Origin: an uncultured Opitutaceae bacterium
GTDB taxonomy: Bacteria; Verrucomicrobiota; Verrucomicrobiia; Opitutales; Opitutaceae
Direction of reading: 5' to 3'
Assembly: GCA_937902925.1 (NCBI GenBank)
Contig: CALFNN010000030.1
Span: 1-64,000 of the forward strand
DNA length: 64,000 nucleotides
Shown: piece by piece, positions 30,857 to 39,415 of the stretch
How positions within the stretch are numbered: position 1 is the stretch's first letter
Layout of the letters: each line of letters begins with the position of its first letter
Made by a program: the position numbers and the translations under genes
Notes under the pieces: model-generated
Told to the model about the DNA's origin: nothing
Seen by the model: only the letters and a program-made list of their open reading frames with translations
Databases searched by the model: none

Positions 30857-31915
30857 TCACGCCTTGCGGACCGGACCGGTCGATTCGCGAACCACGAGCC
30901 GCGGCGAGATCAACCGGATGATCGGTTTCGATCCCGGGGGCGAGCCGAGTTGCGCCAGCACCACCTCCGCTGCCGCCGCGACCGTGTCCTCGATGTTCTG
31001 GTCGATGGTCGTCAGGGCGGGCGCGCTCATGAGGCTGACCGGCTGGTTGTTGAATCCCGTCACCGACATGTCGCGCGGGATTTTCATCCCGGCCTCCTGC
31101 AGGCCGCGCAACGCCCCGATGCCGATTTCGTCGTTGAGCGCAAGCAGCGCCGTCGGCGGTTGCGGTTGCTGGGCGAAGCTGGCGGCCAGCTTGAGGCCGT
31201 AGTCGAAATCGACGCGCCGTTCGTGCAGATGATCGAGCACCAGCGTGGAAGTGCCGAAGTCCAGTCCGCGGGCGCGCAACGCCGCGTGGATGCCCGTGAG
31301 ACGGTCGTGGCGGCTCACCGGTGCCTTCGCGACGCCGAGCAGCCCGAAGGAACGGTGCCCGAGATCGAGCAGGTGACGCAGCAACTCCTCCATGCCGGCG
31401 GCGCGGTCGAGCGAGATCGTGTTGGCGTTCTTCAGCCCGAAATGGTCGATGACGAGGTGCGGCGTGCCGTGGTTGATCAGCTCCCCGATTCGCGCCTCGA
31501 TCTCCTCGCGGTGAAAGTGGCCGATGAACACGACCGCCTCGACCCGCATCGAGAGAAAATGCCGCACCACCTCGCGCCCCGTGCCCGGCGTGAACACCTC
31601 GATGAGCGACGAGAAGCCGCGATCCCGCAGGAGGCGCTGCAACGTGGCGAGTTTGCGCACGGCGGGCGGCGTGAGCAGGTCCTCCATGCAGATGCCGACC
31701 ATCGTGGTGCGTTTGCCCTTCAGGTGCAGCGCGTGGGCGTTGGGCGTGAACCCGGTCTCGGCCAGCGCCCGCTGCACCCGGTCGATCGTCTTTTGCTTGA
31801 GGCCCGGCTGCCCGTTGAGCACGCGCGACACCGTGGTGCGCGCCAGGCCGACATGCCGGGCGAAATCCGCCGTCGAACGGATCGGGGACGGTTGAAGTTT
31901 GGACGATTTCGGCAC
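30857..31915 (-). CDS. LacI-family transcriptional regulator (leftward)
   Basis: This 352-residue repressor-type regulator has an N-terminal helix-turn-helix (STADFARHVGLARTTVSRVLNGQPG, about 14-38) with the LacI hinge region after it (FTPNAHALHLKGKRTTMVG). A periplasmic-binding-like effector domain follows (ALLALNDEIGIGALRGLQ, VTGFNNQPVSLM). GTG 31915 gives an N-terminus (PKSSKLQPSPIRS) just ahead of the helix-turn-helix, whereas the frame is open to 32158 with non-conserved sequence. It is divergent from a second LacI gene across about 170 bases. The effector is probably a sugar. Confidence 0.88.
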   Translation of the reverse strand: MPKSSKLQPSPIRSTADFARHVGLARTTVSRVLNGQPGLKQKTIDRVQRALAETGFTPNAHALHLKGKRTTMVGICMEDLLTPPAVRKLATLQRLLRDRGFSSLIEVFTPGTGREVVRHFLSMRVEAVVFIGHFHREEIEARIGELINHGTPHLVIDHFGLKNANTISLDRAAGMEELLRHLLDLGHRSFGLLGVAKAPVSRHDRLTGIHAALRARGLDFGTSTLVLDHLHERRVDFDYGLKLAASFAQQPQPPTALLALNDEIGIGALRGLQEAGMKIPRDMSVTGFNNQPVSLMSAPALTTIDQNIEDTVAAAAEVVLAQLGSPPGSKPIIRLISPRLVVRESTGPVRKA

Positions 31916-32087
31916 GGCGCGACGGACGTTGCAAAAACCATGGAGCCGCGCGCCGAGTCCTGTCAACGGCCCGCCACGGCCCGGGGTCGCCCTTCGCCGC
32001 CGCCGGCCGCGCCACCGCGCGGGTGCGTCCATCGGCCCGGCGTGCGGCCCGGCGCACAAAATCCTCGACTGCCGTCCGCTTTCTCCG

Positions 32088-33131
32088 GTGACTCGCCACG
32101 TGCCGGCCAACGCCACCCTGCAGGACGTAGCGATCCGCGCCGGAGTGCATCGCACCACCGTGTCGCTCGCACTCCGCGATCATCCGCGCATTCCCGCCGC
32201 CACCCGCGCGCGCGTGAAGGCGATCGCGGCGAAACTCGGCTATCGCATCAATCCGCTCGTGTCGGCCTTGATGCGGTCCCGCCGCAGCGGCCGGGCGGTG
32301 AAACACGTTTCCCTGGCCTACGTGACCGGCTACCCGACGCGCTTCGGCTGGCGCCCGCCCCACCACGACCGGCCGGATTTTTTTCCCGGGGCCGTCGCCC
32401 GCGCCCGCGATTTCGGCTACAAGCTCGAGCACTTCTGGCTCGCCGAGCCGGGCATGACGCCGGAGCGCTTTTGCGACATCCTGACGGCCCGCGGCATCAA
32501 CGGCCTCATCGTCGGCCGCCTCCCGCCCGGCCAGCACGCCATGCGGCTGCTGTGGGAGCGTTTTTCCTGCGTGGCGCTCGGCCTGACGCTGCGCTCGCCG
32601 CTGCTGCATCACGTGACGGAAAACCATTTCGATGCCGCGTGGCAGGGCGTGCGGCGCTGCCGCGAGCGCGGCTACCGGCGCGTGGGCTTCGTCTTCTCGG
32701 AGGCCAACGACAGCCCGCGCGTGGGCGACCGCTGGCTCGGCGCCTACCTGGCGCAACAACTCCAATTTCCACGGGCCGACCGGCTGCCAGCCTGCCCGGC
32801 TGTGCCGGCGGACGAGCGCTCGTTTCGCGAGTGGTTCCTGCGGATCCGCCCGGACGCGCTGCTCGCCAGCCACGGCCGCCCCGTGCTGGCCTGGCTGGAA
32901 CGCCTGGGTCGCCGCGTGCCACGCGACGTCGGCTTGATCGATCTCGCCGGCGATCATCCGGAGCTGGCTTGCGCCGGCGTCTACTGCGACCCCGCCAACC
33001 TCGGCGCGCTCGCCGTCGAGATGCTCGTCGGCCTCATGCACCGCAATGAAACCGGCGTGCCCGACGACCAGCACGAGATTTTGCTCACGGGCGAATGGCG
33101 CGACGGGAAGACGCTGCCGCCGCGCGGTTGA
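32088..33131 (+). CDS. LacI-family transcriptional regulator (rightward)
   Basis: This 347-residue protein has a LacI helix-turn-helix right at the N-terminus (ATLQDVAIRAGVHRTTVSLAL) and then RIPAATRARVKAIAAKLGYRINPLVSALM. The effector domain is of the DUF-like LacI/GalR type with less standard motifs (GINGLIVGRLPPG, RRVGFVFSEANDSPR, DVGLIDLAGDHPELACAGVY). GTG 32088 is preferred; GTG 32100 is also possible, and the frame is open to 31899. It is followed 126 bases later by the TonB-dependent receptor, which is its likely target (inference). Confidence 0.85.
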   Translation: MTRHVPANATLQDVAIRAGVHRTTVSLALRDHPRIPAATRARVKAIAAKLGYRINPLVSALMRSRRSGRAVKHVSLAYVTGYPTRFGWRPPHHDRPDFFPGAVARARDFGYKLEHFWLAEPGMTPERFCDILTARGINGLIVGRLPPGQHAMRLLWERFSCVALGLTLRSPLLHHVTENHFDAAWQGVRRCRERGYRRVGFVFSEANDSPRVGDRWLGAYLAQQLQFPRADRLPACPAVPADERSFREWFLRIRPDALLASHGRPVLAWLERLGRRVPRDVGLIDLAGDHPELACAGVYCDPANLGALAVEMLVGLMHRNETGVPDDQHEILLTGEWRDGKTLPPRG

Positions 33132-33158
33132 CCGGTGGCGCGGGACGGTTTGGTCAAC
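33127..33158. promoter_or_regulatory. Inverted repeat GTTGACC-N18-GGTCAAC upstream of the receptor gene
   Basis: Perfect 7-base arms (33127-33133 and 33152-33158) flank an 18-base spacer. The first arm overlaps the lacI stop codon, and the second lies about 100 bases before the TonB receptor start. It could be a regulator-binding site or a weak hairpin; no T tract follows. Confidence 0.3.
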
Positions 33159-33257
33159 GATGAGCGCAAGCTGAATCTCGGATGGGGCGGAGAGCGGGCG
33201 CAGGTTGGCGGCACTGCGTTGGCCGGGTGCCGGCACGCACGACCACCCCCAACCACC

Positions 33258-36200
33258 ATGAACCACCCGTTGCCTCTGCTCCGGCGGCGCCTCGCCCTCG
33301 TGGCGCCCGCCAGCCTGTTCCTCCTCGTTTTCGCGCCGGCCCGCGCCCAGCTCGCCCCGGCGGCCGCGCCCGACGCCGCCACCCTCGCGAAATACGATAC
33401 GAACCATGACGGCAAACTCGATCCGGACGAAATCGCCGCAATGACTGCCGCGCAGCGCTCCGTGCCGGTAACCACGACGCCCGCGGCGGCGCCCGAGAGC
33501 GGCGAGGTCGTCGCGTTGTCGCCGTTCGAAGTGACCTCCGACAGCAACCGGGGCTACTTCCAGTCGAACACGATGTCCGGCACGCGCCTGAACTCGAAGA
33601 TCGAGGACCTGGGCCAGTCGATCACCGTGATGACCAAGGAGCAGATGACCGACTTCGCGATGCTCGATATCAACGACGTGTTCGACTACATGGCGAGCAC
33701 TGAGGGCACCAGTTCCTTCTCCCAGTTCGATACCGACCGCACGGGCGCGGTGGTCGATCAGGTGAGCCTCAGTCCGAACACTGCCAACCGCGTGCGCGGC
33801 ATCGGCAACGCGAACATCGCGTTCAACAATATCGCGATGAGCGGTCGCGTGCCCGTGGATCCGCTCTGGCTGGATTCGCTCGAGCTGAGTCGCGGGCCGA
33901 ACGCCAACATCTTTGGCTTGGGCAACGCTTCCGGCACCGTGAACCAGGTCCCGGCCACCGCCAACCTCAGCCGTGATTTCTCGAAGGTGGAATTGCGCGG
34001 CGACAGCTACGGCGGCTGGCGCACCTCGCTGGACGTGAACCGCAAGGTGACGGACAAGATTGCCCTGCGCGCGAGCTATGCCGACCAGCACACCGCCTTC
34101 GTCCGCAAGCCTTCCGGCGAAGACGCCCGCCGTCTCAGTTTTCAGCTCAAGGCCCGGCCCTTCAAAAACACCACGGTGTCGCTCTCGTGGTATAACTACA
34201 AGAATGCGTCCAACCGGCCGAACTTCACGACCCCGCGCGACTACTACACAGATTGGTTCCGGGCCGGGAAGCCGGGTTGGAATCCCGTCACCCGCCTTGT
34301 GACCCTCGGCAACGGACAGGTCTTGGGCAATCTCAACGTCGTCGGCTCCACCACGCCGTATGCCGCCGCGCCGACCATCATCACCGGCGGCGCGGAGAGC
34401 CGGTCGCCGTTCCAGATCGGCGGCCCGGGCGAAGCCCCTTACTGGACCATGGCGCGATACACGGCCAATCCTGCCACACCGGTCGGGAATACTTTCTCGA
34501 CCACGGACCCCTTTGCGTCGTCGGCCTCGGGGATCGGCCTTTTGACGATGGGCCCGTCGGAAACCTACACCGCCGCGCAACAGCCGCTCTACAATTCCGT
34601 GGCCCGGCCCATCAACGACAAATCCATCTACGACTGGACCAGCATCAATCTGGCGGGCAACGGCAAGGCTTGGGACGACGTCGACACCTACATGGCCCAG
34701 CTCGACCAGATCATCCTCAATTCCCCCAAGCAGACCCTGGCGGCCCAGTTCACCTTCATGCGCGAGGATTCCAAGCGGGTGGAAAACCAGCCCATGGGTC
34801 CCGCGAGTGTGAACAGCAACGTCGGCCAGCTCCAGGTCGACGTGAACCAGGTTTACCTGGACGGCACCCCGAACCCCTATTTCGGCCGGCCTTACCTGCG
34901 GAGCAGCGAACCCTTCCTGAGGATCAAGCCCTTGCTGTGGGACACGTCGCGCGCCCAAGCCGCCTACAAGCTCGATTTCTCCCACGACGAAGGCTGGACC
35001 AAGTGGATCGGCACCCAGCAGCTCCTGGGCTATTACGAATACAAGGATCAGAAGAATTACACTTGGACCTATCGGCACACCGCGCTGGGCAAGGACAAAG
35101 GTTGGGAGCAAAAATATGCTGGCAACCTCCTGGCCCTTCAAACGGTGACAAACACCGACCCCAGATATCTGATCAATGGCAATGCCCTTGTCCCCGGCAA
35201 CTATGACCGGCTCAACGAACAATACTATGTCGGCAGCACGCCCGGTGGCGGCATTGAATACGCCCCGAGTCTTTTCCCGGAAGGGGCCAGCGTGCCTTAT
35301 GTGTGGGGCCCCTCGTCCGGCGCGATGATCAAGGATGTGTCCGCCGTCGGCTTCACCCCGGGGCAGGGTGGCGGCCTCAGCAACCTGAATGAAGTCGTCA
35401 AGACCACGGGCGGCGTGCTCCAGAGCACCTTCCTCACCGGCAAACTGGTTGGCACCTTCGGTCTGCGCCAGGACGTCGTGAACGACCGCAATTCCCCGCT
35501 CGCCTTGCTGACCTCGGACCTCCGGGACTACGACTTCGCGCAGGCCGAGCAATGGGTGGGCCCCTGGCGCGTGGCCAAAGGCAAGACGAAGACCTCCTCC
35601 GTCGTGGCCCGTCCGTTCCAGGACCTCAAGTTCCTCCGCCCCGAGGGCAAAAGCGGCGTCGGCCGGTTCCTGGCCGAAGCGGTCAGCAGCCTCGGCCTCA
35701 CCTACAACCAATCGGATAATTTTATCGCACAGGGTCCGGCCTATGACCTGTTCCTCAACCAACTGCCCAATCAAACCGGCACCAGCAAGGATATCGGGTT
35801 CTGGATGACGTTGCTGGATGGAAGACTGTCCATCCATTACACCCACTTCGATACGAAGCAGCTCGACCTCCGCAACGGCGACATCTCCACGATGGCCCAG
35901 CGTATTTTGCGGTATGAGGGATTTGTCGCGACCGATTCCTATAATCTTAGAAGCCAGTCAACCGCATGGCTGAGCGGCCTCGGCACCGGCGGAACTGCGA
36001 CCAATGACCAGATTGCCGCGGCCATCAAGATGCCCGTCGCGCAGTATAATGGGCTGCAAGCCATAGCCACTGCTGGCACTTATGCCGCGGTCAATGACGC
36101 GGAGTCGAAGGGCCATGAGCTGGAAATCAACTTCAATCCCACCAGGAATTGGACCGTCAGTGCATCCGTCACCGAGACCAAATCGATCAACACGGCGGCG

Positions 36201-36920
36201 GGCGCCGCGGTGGACAATTATATCGCCTCGCGCATGCCCATCTGGACGACGCTTGAAGACCCGCGCTTCACCCAGACCACGCAAACCATCAACGGCGTGA
36301 CCACGCCCTATGCGACGGGTCCGGTTACCATCCCGACCGGAGCCACCGGCCACTTGCTCTGGTGGTATATCAAGGGCACGCCCTTCAGCACGGTGTCCGG
36401 CTACAACGGCAGCCAGTCGCCCGCGGACAACTTCGCCGTGAACGTCGACGCGCCCATGGCCGTGTTCCGCGCGCTGATCGGCCGCCCCCGGCCCCAGATC
36501 CGCGAATACTCCGGCAAATTCAACACCCGGTATAACCTTTCCGGCATCACCGAGAATCGGATTCTCAAGAACATGACCGTGGGCGGCTCGCTGCGCTACG
36601 AAAGCAAGGGGTCCATCGGTTTCTATGGCCTCGGATATACTCCGGGCATGGACCTCACCCTGCCGCAAAACAAGATCCTGCAGCTCGATCCAAACCGGCC
36701 GATCTACTCGCCGGGACAAGCCTATGTCGACCTCTTCGCCAGCTACCGGATGAAACTTTTCGCCGACAAGGTCAGGGCGAACTTCCAGCTCAATGTGAAG
36801 AACGTGCAGGAAGACGGTGGCGGCCTGCTGAAGACGGCGGCTTTCTTCGACGGGCGGGCAGCGACCTATCGCATCGTCGATCCACGACAGTTTATCCTGA
36901 CGGCTTCATTCGACCTGTAA
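33258..36920 (+). CDS. TonB-dependent receptor with N-terminal EF-hand loop
   Basis: This 1220-residue outer-membrane transporter has a Sec signal at about 1-30 (ARAQ cleavage). Residues 47-58, DTNHDGKLDPDE, fit the canonical EF-hand calcium loop exactly (Asp1, Asn3, Asp5, Gly6, Asp9, Glu12). Next comes VVALSPFEVTSDSNRGYFQ, the segment that precedes the plug domain in verrucomicrobial receptors, a plug (GTRLNSKIEDLGQSITVMT through LSRGPNANIFGLGNASGTV), and a long beta-barrel region ending in QFILTASFDL, typical of a terminal strand. It follows a LacI regulator and ends with a strong terminator. Substrate unknown; uptake of plant-sugar oligomers fits the wider context. Confidence 0.92.
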   Translation: MNHPLPLLRRRLALVAPASLFLLVFAPARAQLAPAAAPDAATLAKYDTNHDGKLDPDEIAAMTAAQRSVPVTTTPAAAPESGEVVALSPFEVTSDSNRGYFQSNTMSGTRLNSKIEDLGQSITVMTKEQMTDFAMLDINDVFDYMASTEGTSSFSQFDTDRTGAVVDQVSLSPNTANRVRGIGNANIAFNNIAMSGRVPVDPLWLDSLELSRGPNANIFGLGNASGTVNQVPATANLSRDFSKVELRGDSYGGWRTSLDVNRKVTDKIALRASYADQHTAFVRKPSGEDARRLSFQLKARPFKNTTVSLSWYNYKNASNRPNFTTPRDYYTDWFRAGKPGWNPVTRLVTLGNGQVLGNLNVVGSTTPYAAAPTIITGGAESRSPFQIGGPGEAPYWTMARYTANPATPVGNTFSTTDPFASSASGIGLLTMGPSETYTAAQQPLYNSVARPINDKSIYDWTSINLAGNGKAWDDVDTYMAQLDQIILNSPKQTLAAQFTFMREDSKRVENQPMGPASVNSNVGQLQVDVNQVYLDGTPNPYFGRPYLRSSEPFLRIKPLLWDTSRAQAAYKLDFSHDEGWTKWIGTQQLLGYYEYKDQKNYTWTYRHTALGKDKGWEQKYAGNLLALQTVTNTDPRYLINGNALVPGNYDRLNEQYYVGSTPGGGIEYAPSLFPEGASVPYVWGPSSGAMIKDVSAVGFTPGQGGGLSNLNEVVKTTGGVLQSTFLTGKLVGTFGLRQDVVNDRNSPLALLTSDLRDYDFAQAEQWVGPWRVAKGKTKTSSVVARPFQDLKFLRPEGKSGVGRFLAEAVSSLGLTYNQSDNFIAQGPAYDLFLNQLPNQTGTSKDIGFWMTLLDGRLSIHYTHFDTKQLDLRNGDISTMAQRILRYEGFVATDSYNLRSQSTAWLSGLGTGGTATNDQIAAAIKMPVAQYNGLQAIATAGTYAAVNDAESKGHELEINFNPTRNWTVSASVTETKSINTAAGAAVDNYIASRMPIWTTLEDPRFTQTTQTINGVTTPYATGPVTIPTGATGHLLWWYIKGTPFSTVSGYNGSQSPADNFAVNVDAPMAVFRALIGRPRPQIREYSGKFNTRYNLSGITENRILKNMTVGGSLRYESKGSIGFYGLGYTPGMDLTLPQNKILQLDPNRPIYSPGQAYVDLFASYRMKLFADKVRANFQLNVKNVQEDGGGLLKTAAFFDGRAATYRIVDPRQFILTASFDL

Positions 36921-36974
36921 CGGTCGTCGGGACCACCGGCGTCACCTGACCGCCGCGTGCCTGATCCCTCTCCT

Positions 36975-37008
36975 CGCCGTCACCCGCAAGAGTGGCGGCG
37001 ATTTTTTT
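36975..37008 (+). terminator. Intrinsic terminator of the TonB receptor gene
   Basis: CGCCGTCAC (36975-36983) pairs with GTGGCGGCG (36992-37000), with one T-G wobble and an 8-base loop, and is followed by seven T residues (37002-37008). It starts 55 bases after the receptor stop codon. This is the clearest rho-independent terminator in the window. Confidence 0.85.
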
Positions 37009-37098
37009 CCCATGAAACCGGCCGATGACCTCGTCACCCTGCCGCTTCTCGTTCCGCAGACGGCTCGCCCGGGAACGGCGGAGACCGTTCGCTCGCCC

Positions 37099-39039
37099 AT
37101 GACGATGAAGCAGCCAAAACGCCCCATCTCGCCCCGCGCGGTTTCCGCGGCCCCATCGGATTCGGGCCGATGGCCGATGGGCGCAGTGTTTGCCATGATC
37201 TTCGTCGTCACGCTCGTCGCCTACTTCCCGGCCTTGACCGGGGATTTTCTGTGGGATGATGCGGGGCACGTCACGGCCCCCGCCCTGCAATCATGGTCCG
37301 GGCTCAGGCGGATCTGGTTCGAGCCCGGCGTGACGCAGCAGTATTATCCGCTCCTGCACACGGCGTTTTGGCTCGAGCATCGGCTCTGGGGCGACGCCAC
37401 CTTCGGCTACCATTTGATCAACGTGCTGTGGCATGCCACGTCGGCATGTCTCTTGGTCGCGATCCTGCGGCGACTCGCCGTCCCGGGTGCGCTGCTCGCG
37501 GGGTTCCTGTTCGCCCTGCATCCCGTGGGCGTCGAATCGGTGGCTTGGATCGCGGAGCAGAAGAACACGCTCTCGACGGTGTTCGCCCTCTCCGCCGTGC
37601 TCGCGTGGCTGCGATTCGAAGACGAGCGGCGGCCGGCGCGTTACGCGATCGCGACGCTCTGGTTTGTGGCGGCGCTGCTGACCAAGACCGTGACCGCGAC
37701 GCTGCCGGGGGCCTTGCTCGTCGTGGCGTGGTGGCGGCGCGGCCGGTTGTCGTGGCCGGCCGATGTGCTGCCGTTGTCGCCCTGGTTGGCATCCGGTTTG
37801 GCGGCCGGCCTTGGCACCTCGTGGCTCGAGCGCGCACAAATTGGCGCCACGGGCGGCGATTTCTCGCTGGACGCGATGGGCCGCGTCCTGCTCGCCGGTC
37901 GCGTCGTCTGGTTCTATCTCGGCAAACTGCTCTGGCCGGCCGGGCTGGCCTTTTTTTATCCCCGCTGGACGATCGACGCAACGATCGCCTGGCAGTGGCT
38001 GTTCCTCGTCGCGGCCCTGGCCCTCCTCGGCGGGCTCTTTCAACTGCGGCAGCGCAGCCGGGCGCCGCTCGCGGCCGCCCTGTTGTTCGGCGGCACGCTG
38101 TTTCCGGCGCTCGGGTTCGTGAACGCCTATCCGTTCGTGTTCTCCTACGTCGCGGACCATTTCCAGTATCTCGCGAGTCTCGGCCTGATCGCGTTTCTCG
38201 CCGCGGCGGCGACGCGCGGGTTCGCCCTTTTGTCCCGGCCGCGCTGGAGCGGGCCCGCGATGGCGGCCGCCGTGCTCCTGATCTTCGGCGATCTCACCTG
38301 GCGGCAGAGCGGCATGTATCGCGACATCTTCACGCTCTACGAGGCCACGCTCGCGCGCAATCCCGCGAGCTGGGTCGCCCACCTCAATCTCGGCACGGCG
38401 CTGGACGAAGCCGGTCGACCGGCGGCGGCCTTGCCGCATCTGCAGCGGGCACTCGAGTTAAAGCCCGGATTTCCCGAAACCCTCAACAGTCTCGGCAACG
38501 TGTTGAACCGGCTCGGGCGCCCGCGCGAAGCGCTGCCGTTGCTTGAGCAGGCCGTGCGGATCCAGCCGCGCTTCGCCGGCGCGCACAATACGCTCGGCGC
38601 CGCCCTGATGAGTCTCGGTCGCGCCGGCGACGGGATTGCGGAGTTTGGGCGGGCGATCGAACTCGACCCGAGGCTCGCCCTCGCGCACGTGAACCTCGGT
38701 TGGGCCTCGGCCAACAGCGGACGCGTCGCCGAAGCGGTCGCGCAGTTCGAGCAAGCGCTGCGTCTCCAGCCGGACCTGGCCGACGCGCAGGTCAAGTGGG
38801 GCCTCACGTTGGCCATGCACGGCGACATGACCGCGGCCATGCCCCATCTGGAGCGGGCCGTTGAACTCCGGCCCGAGGACGCGGACACGCGATACGTCCT
38901 GGGCGGCGCCCTTCTGGAGGTTGGGCGGCGCGTGGCCGCCATCGAGCAATTCGAGGAAACGCTGCGCCTCAACCCGAATCACACCGGTGCCCGGGAAGCT
39001 CTTGAGCGCCTCGGTCGCGCTGGAGCAGGCGCGCCATGA
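37099..39039 (+). CDS. GT-C-like multi-pass membrane protein with C-terminal TPR repeats (TMTC-like)
   Basis: This 646-residue protein begins with about ten transmembrane helices. GDFLWDDAGHV after the first helix supplies the paired Asp typical of GT-C glycosyltransferases. Further landmarks are HPVGVESVAWIAEQKN and YPFVFSYVADHFQYLASLG, which recur in TMTC/PMT-like bacterial proteins. From about residue 385 there are seven tetratricopeptide repeats (for example AWVAHLNLGTALDEAGRPAAAL onwards). A lipid-linked sugar transferase with a TPR partner-binding tail is plausible. Start: ATG 37012 lies only four bases after the terminator T tract, so I prefer ATG 37099 (or 37105). Confidence 0.75.
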   Translation: MTMKQPKRPISPRAVSAAPSDSGRWPMGAVFAMIFVVTLVAYFPALTGDFLWDDAGHVTAPALQSWSGLRRIWFEPGVTQQYYPLLHTAFWLEHRLWGDATFGYHLINVLWHATSACLLVAILRRLAVPGALLAGFLFALHPVGVESVAWIAEQKNTLSTVFALSAVLAWLRFEDERRPARYAIATLWFVAALLTKTVTATLPGALLVVAWWRRGRLSWPADVLPLSPWLASGLAAGLGTSWLERAQIGATGGDFSLDAMGRVLLAGRVVWFYLGKLLWPAGLAFFYPRWTIDATIAWQWLFLVAALALLGGLFQLRQRSRAPLAAALLFGGTLFPALGFVNAYPFVFSYVADHFQYLASLGLIAFLAAAATRGFALLSRPRWSGPAMAAAVLLIFGDLTWRQSGMYRDIFTLYEATLARNPASWVAHLNLGTALDEAGRPAAALPHLQRALELKPGFPETLNSLGNVLNRLGRPREALPLLEQAVRIQPRFAGAHNTLGAALMSLGRAGDGIAEFGRAIELDPRLALAHVNLGWASANSGRVAEAVAQFEQALRLQPDLADAQVKWGLTLAMHGDMTAAMPHLERAVELRPEDADTRYVLGGALLEVGRRVAAIEQFEETLRLNPNHTGAREALERLGRAGAGAP

Positions 39040-39415
39040 AGTCACCGATGTGGCGTCAAAATACGATCGCGGCTAGCCGGCGATCCTCGCGAGCTGGACG
39101 GCGTTGGCCATCCGTTGGCGCCGCGGGCGCAATCGGCCCTCCGTGGGTCCCGCGGAATCCCCGCACCAGGGCTGCTCGGCCAAACTCGTCCGCGGCGCAT
39201 CCGATACCATGCCCCAAGAGGCGATCGGTTCGGTGTCGGGCCCGGCGGTTTCATGGCTTATTTCACGGGCGGGTTGGTCGCGGTCGTGCCCGAATGATCC
39301 TGCTAAAAGCGGAGAACCACCCCTGATGGCACCGTCGTCTGACGCTCCGCTGTCTCGGCGTCGGGCCAGCCTTGAATAACCTCCCGATCCACGCCTTGCT
39401 CGTTGGTCCCGGACT
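39040..39415. other. 376-base intergenic region before the pectin operon
   Basis: It presumably holds the promoter of the GH43-to-PL22 operon. Small open frames exist on both strands but have no recognisable protein features. No hairpin with T tract, repeat or RNA gene stands out. The string GTCAAAATACG (39055-39065) recurs near 53055, upstream of the leftward pectin operon. Confidence 0.4.

Noticed and set aside
30765-35846. A 1693-codon open frame on the minus strand opposite the TonB receptor and LacI genes
   Set aside because: It is the antisense shadow of high-GC coding DNA. It has no conserved domain and an arginine/glycine/alanine-rich composition, and it also covers the real leftward LacI gene in a different frame.
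39040-39415. Small open frames on both strands in the gap before GH43
   Set aside because: They overlap each other, are arginine/serine-rich and show no domain, signal peptide or coupling to neighbours.
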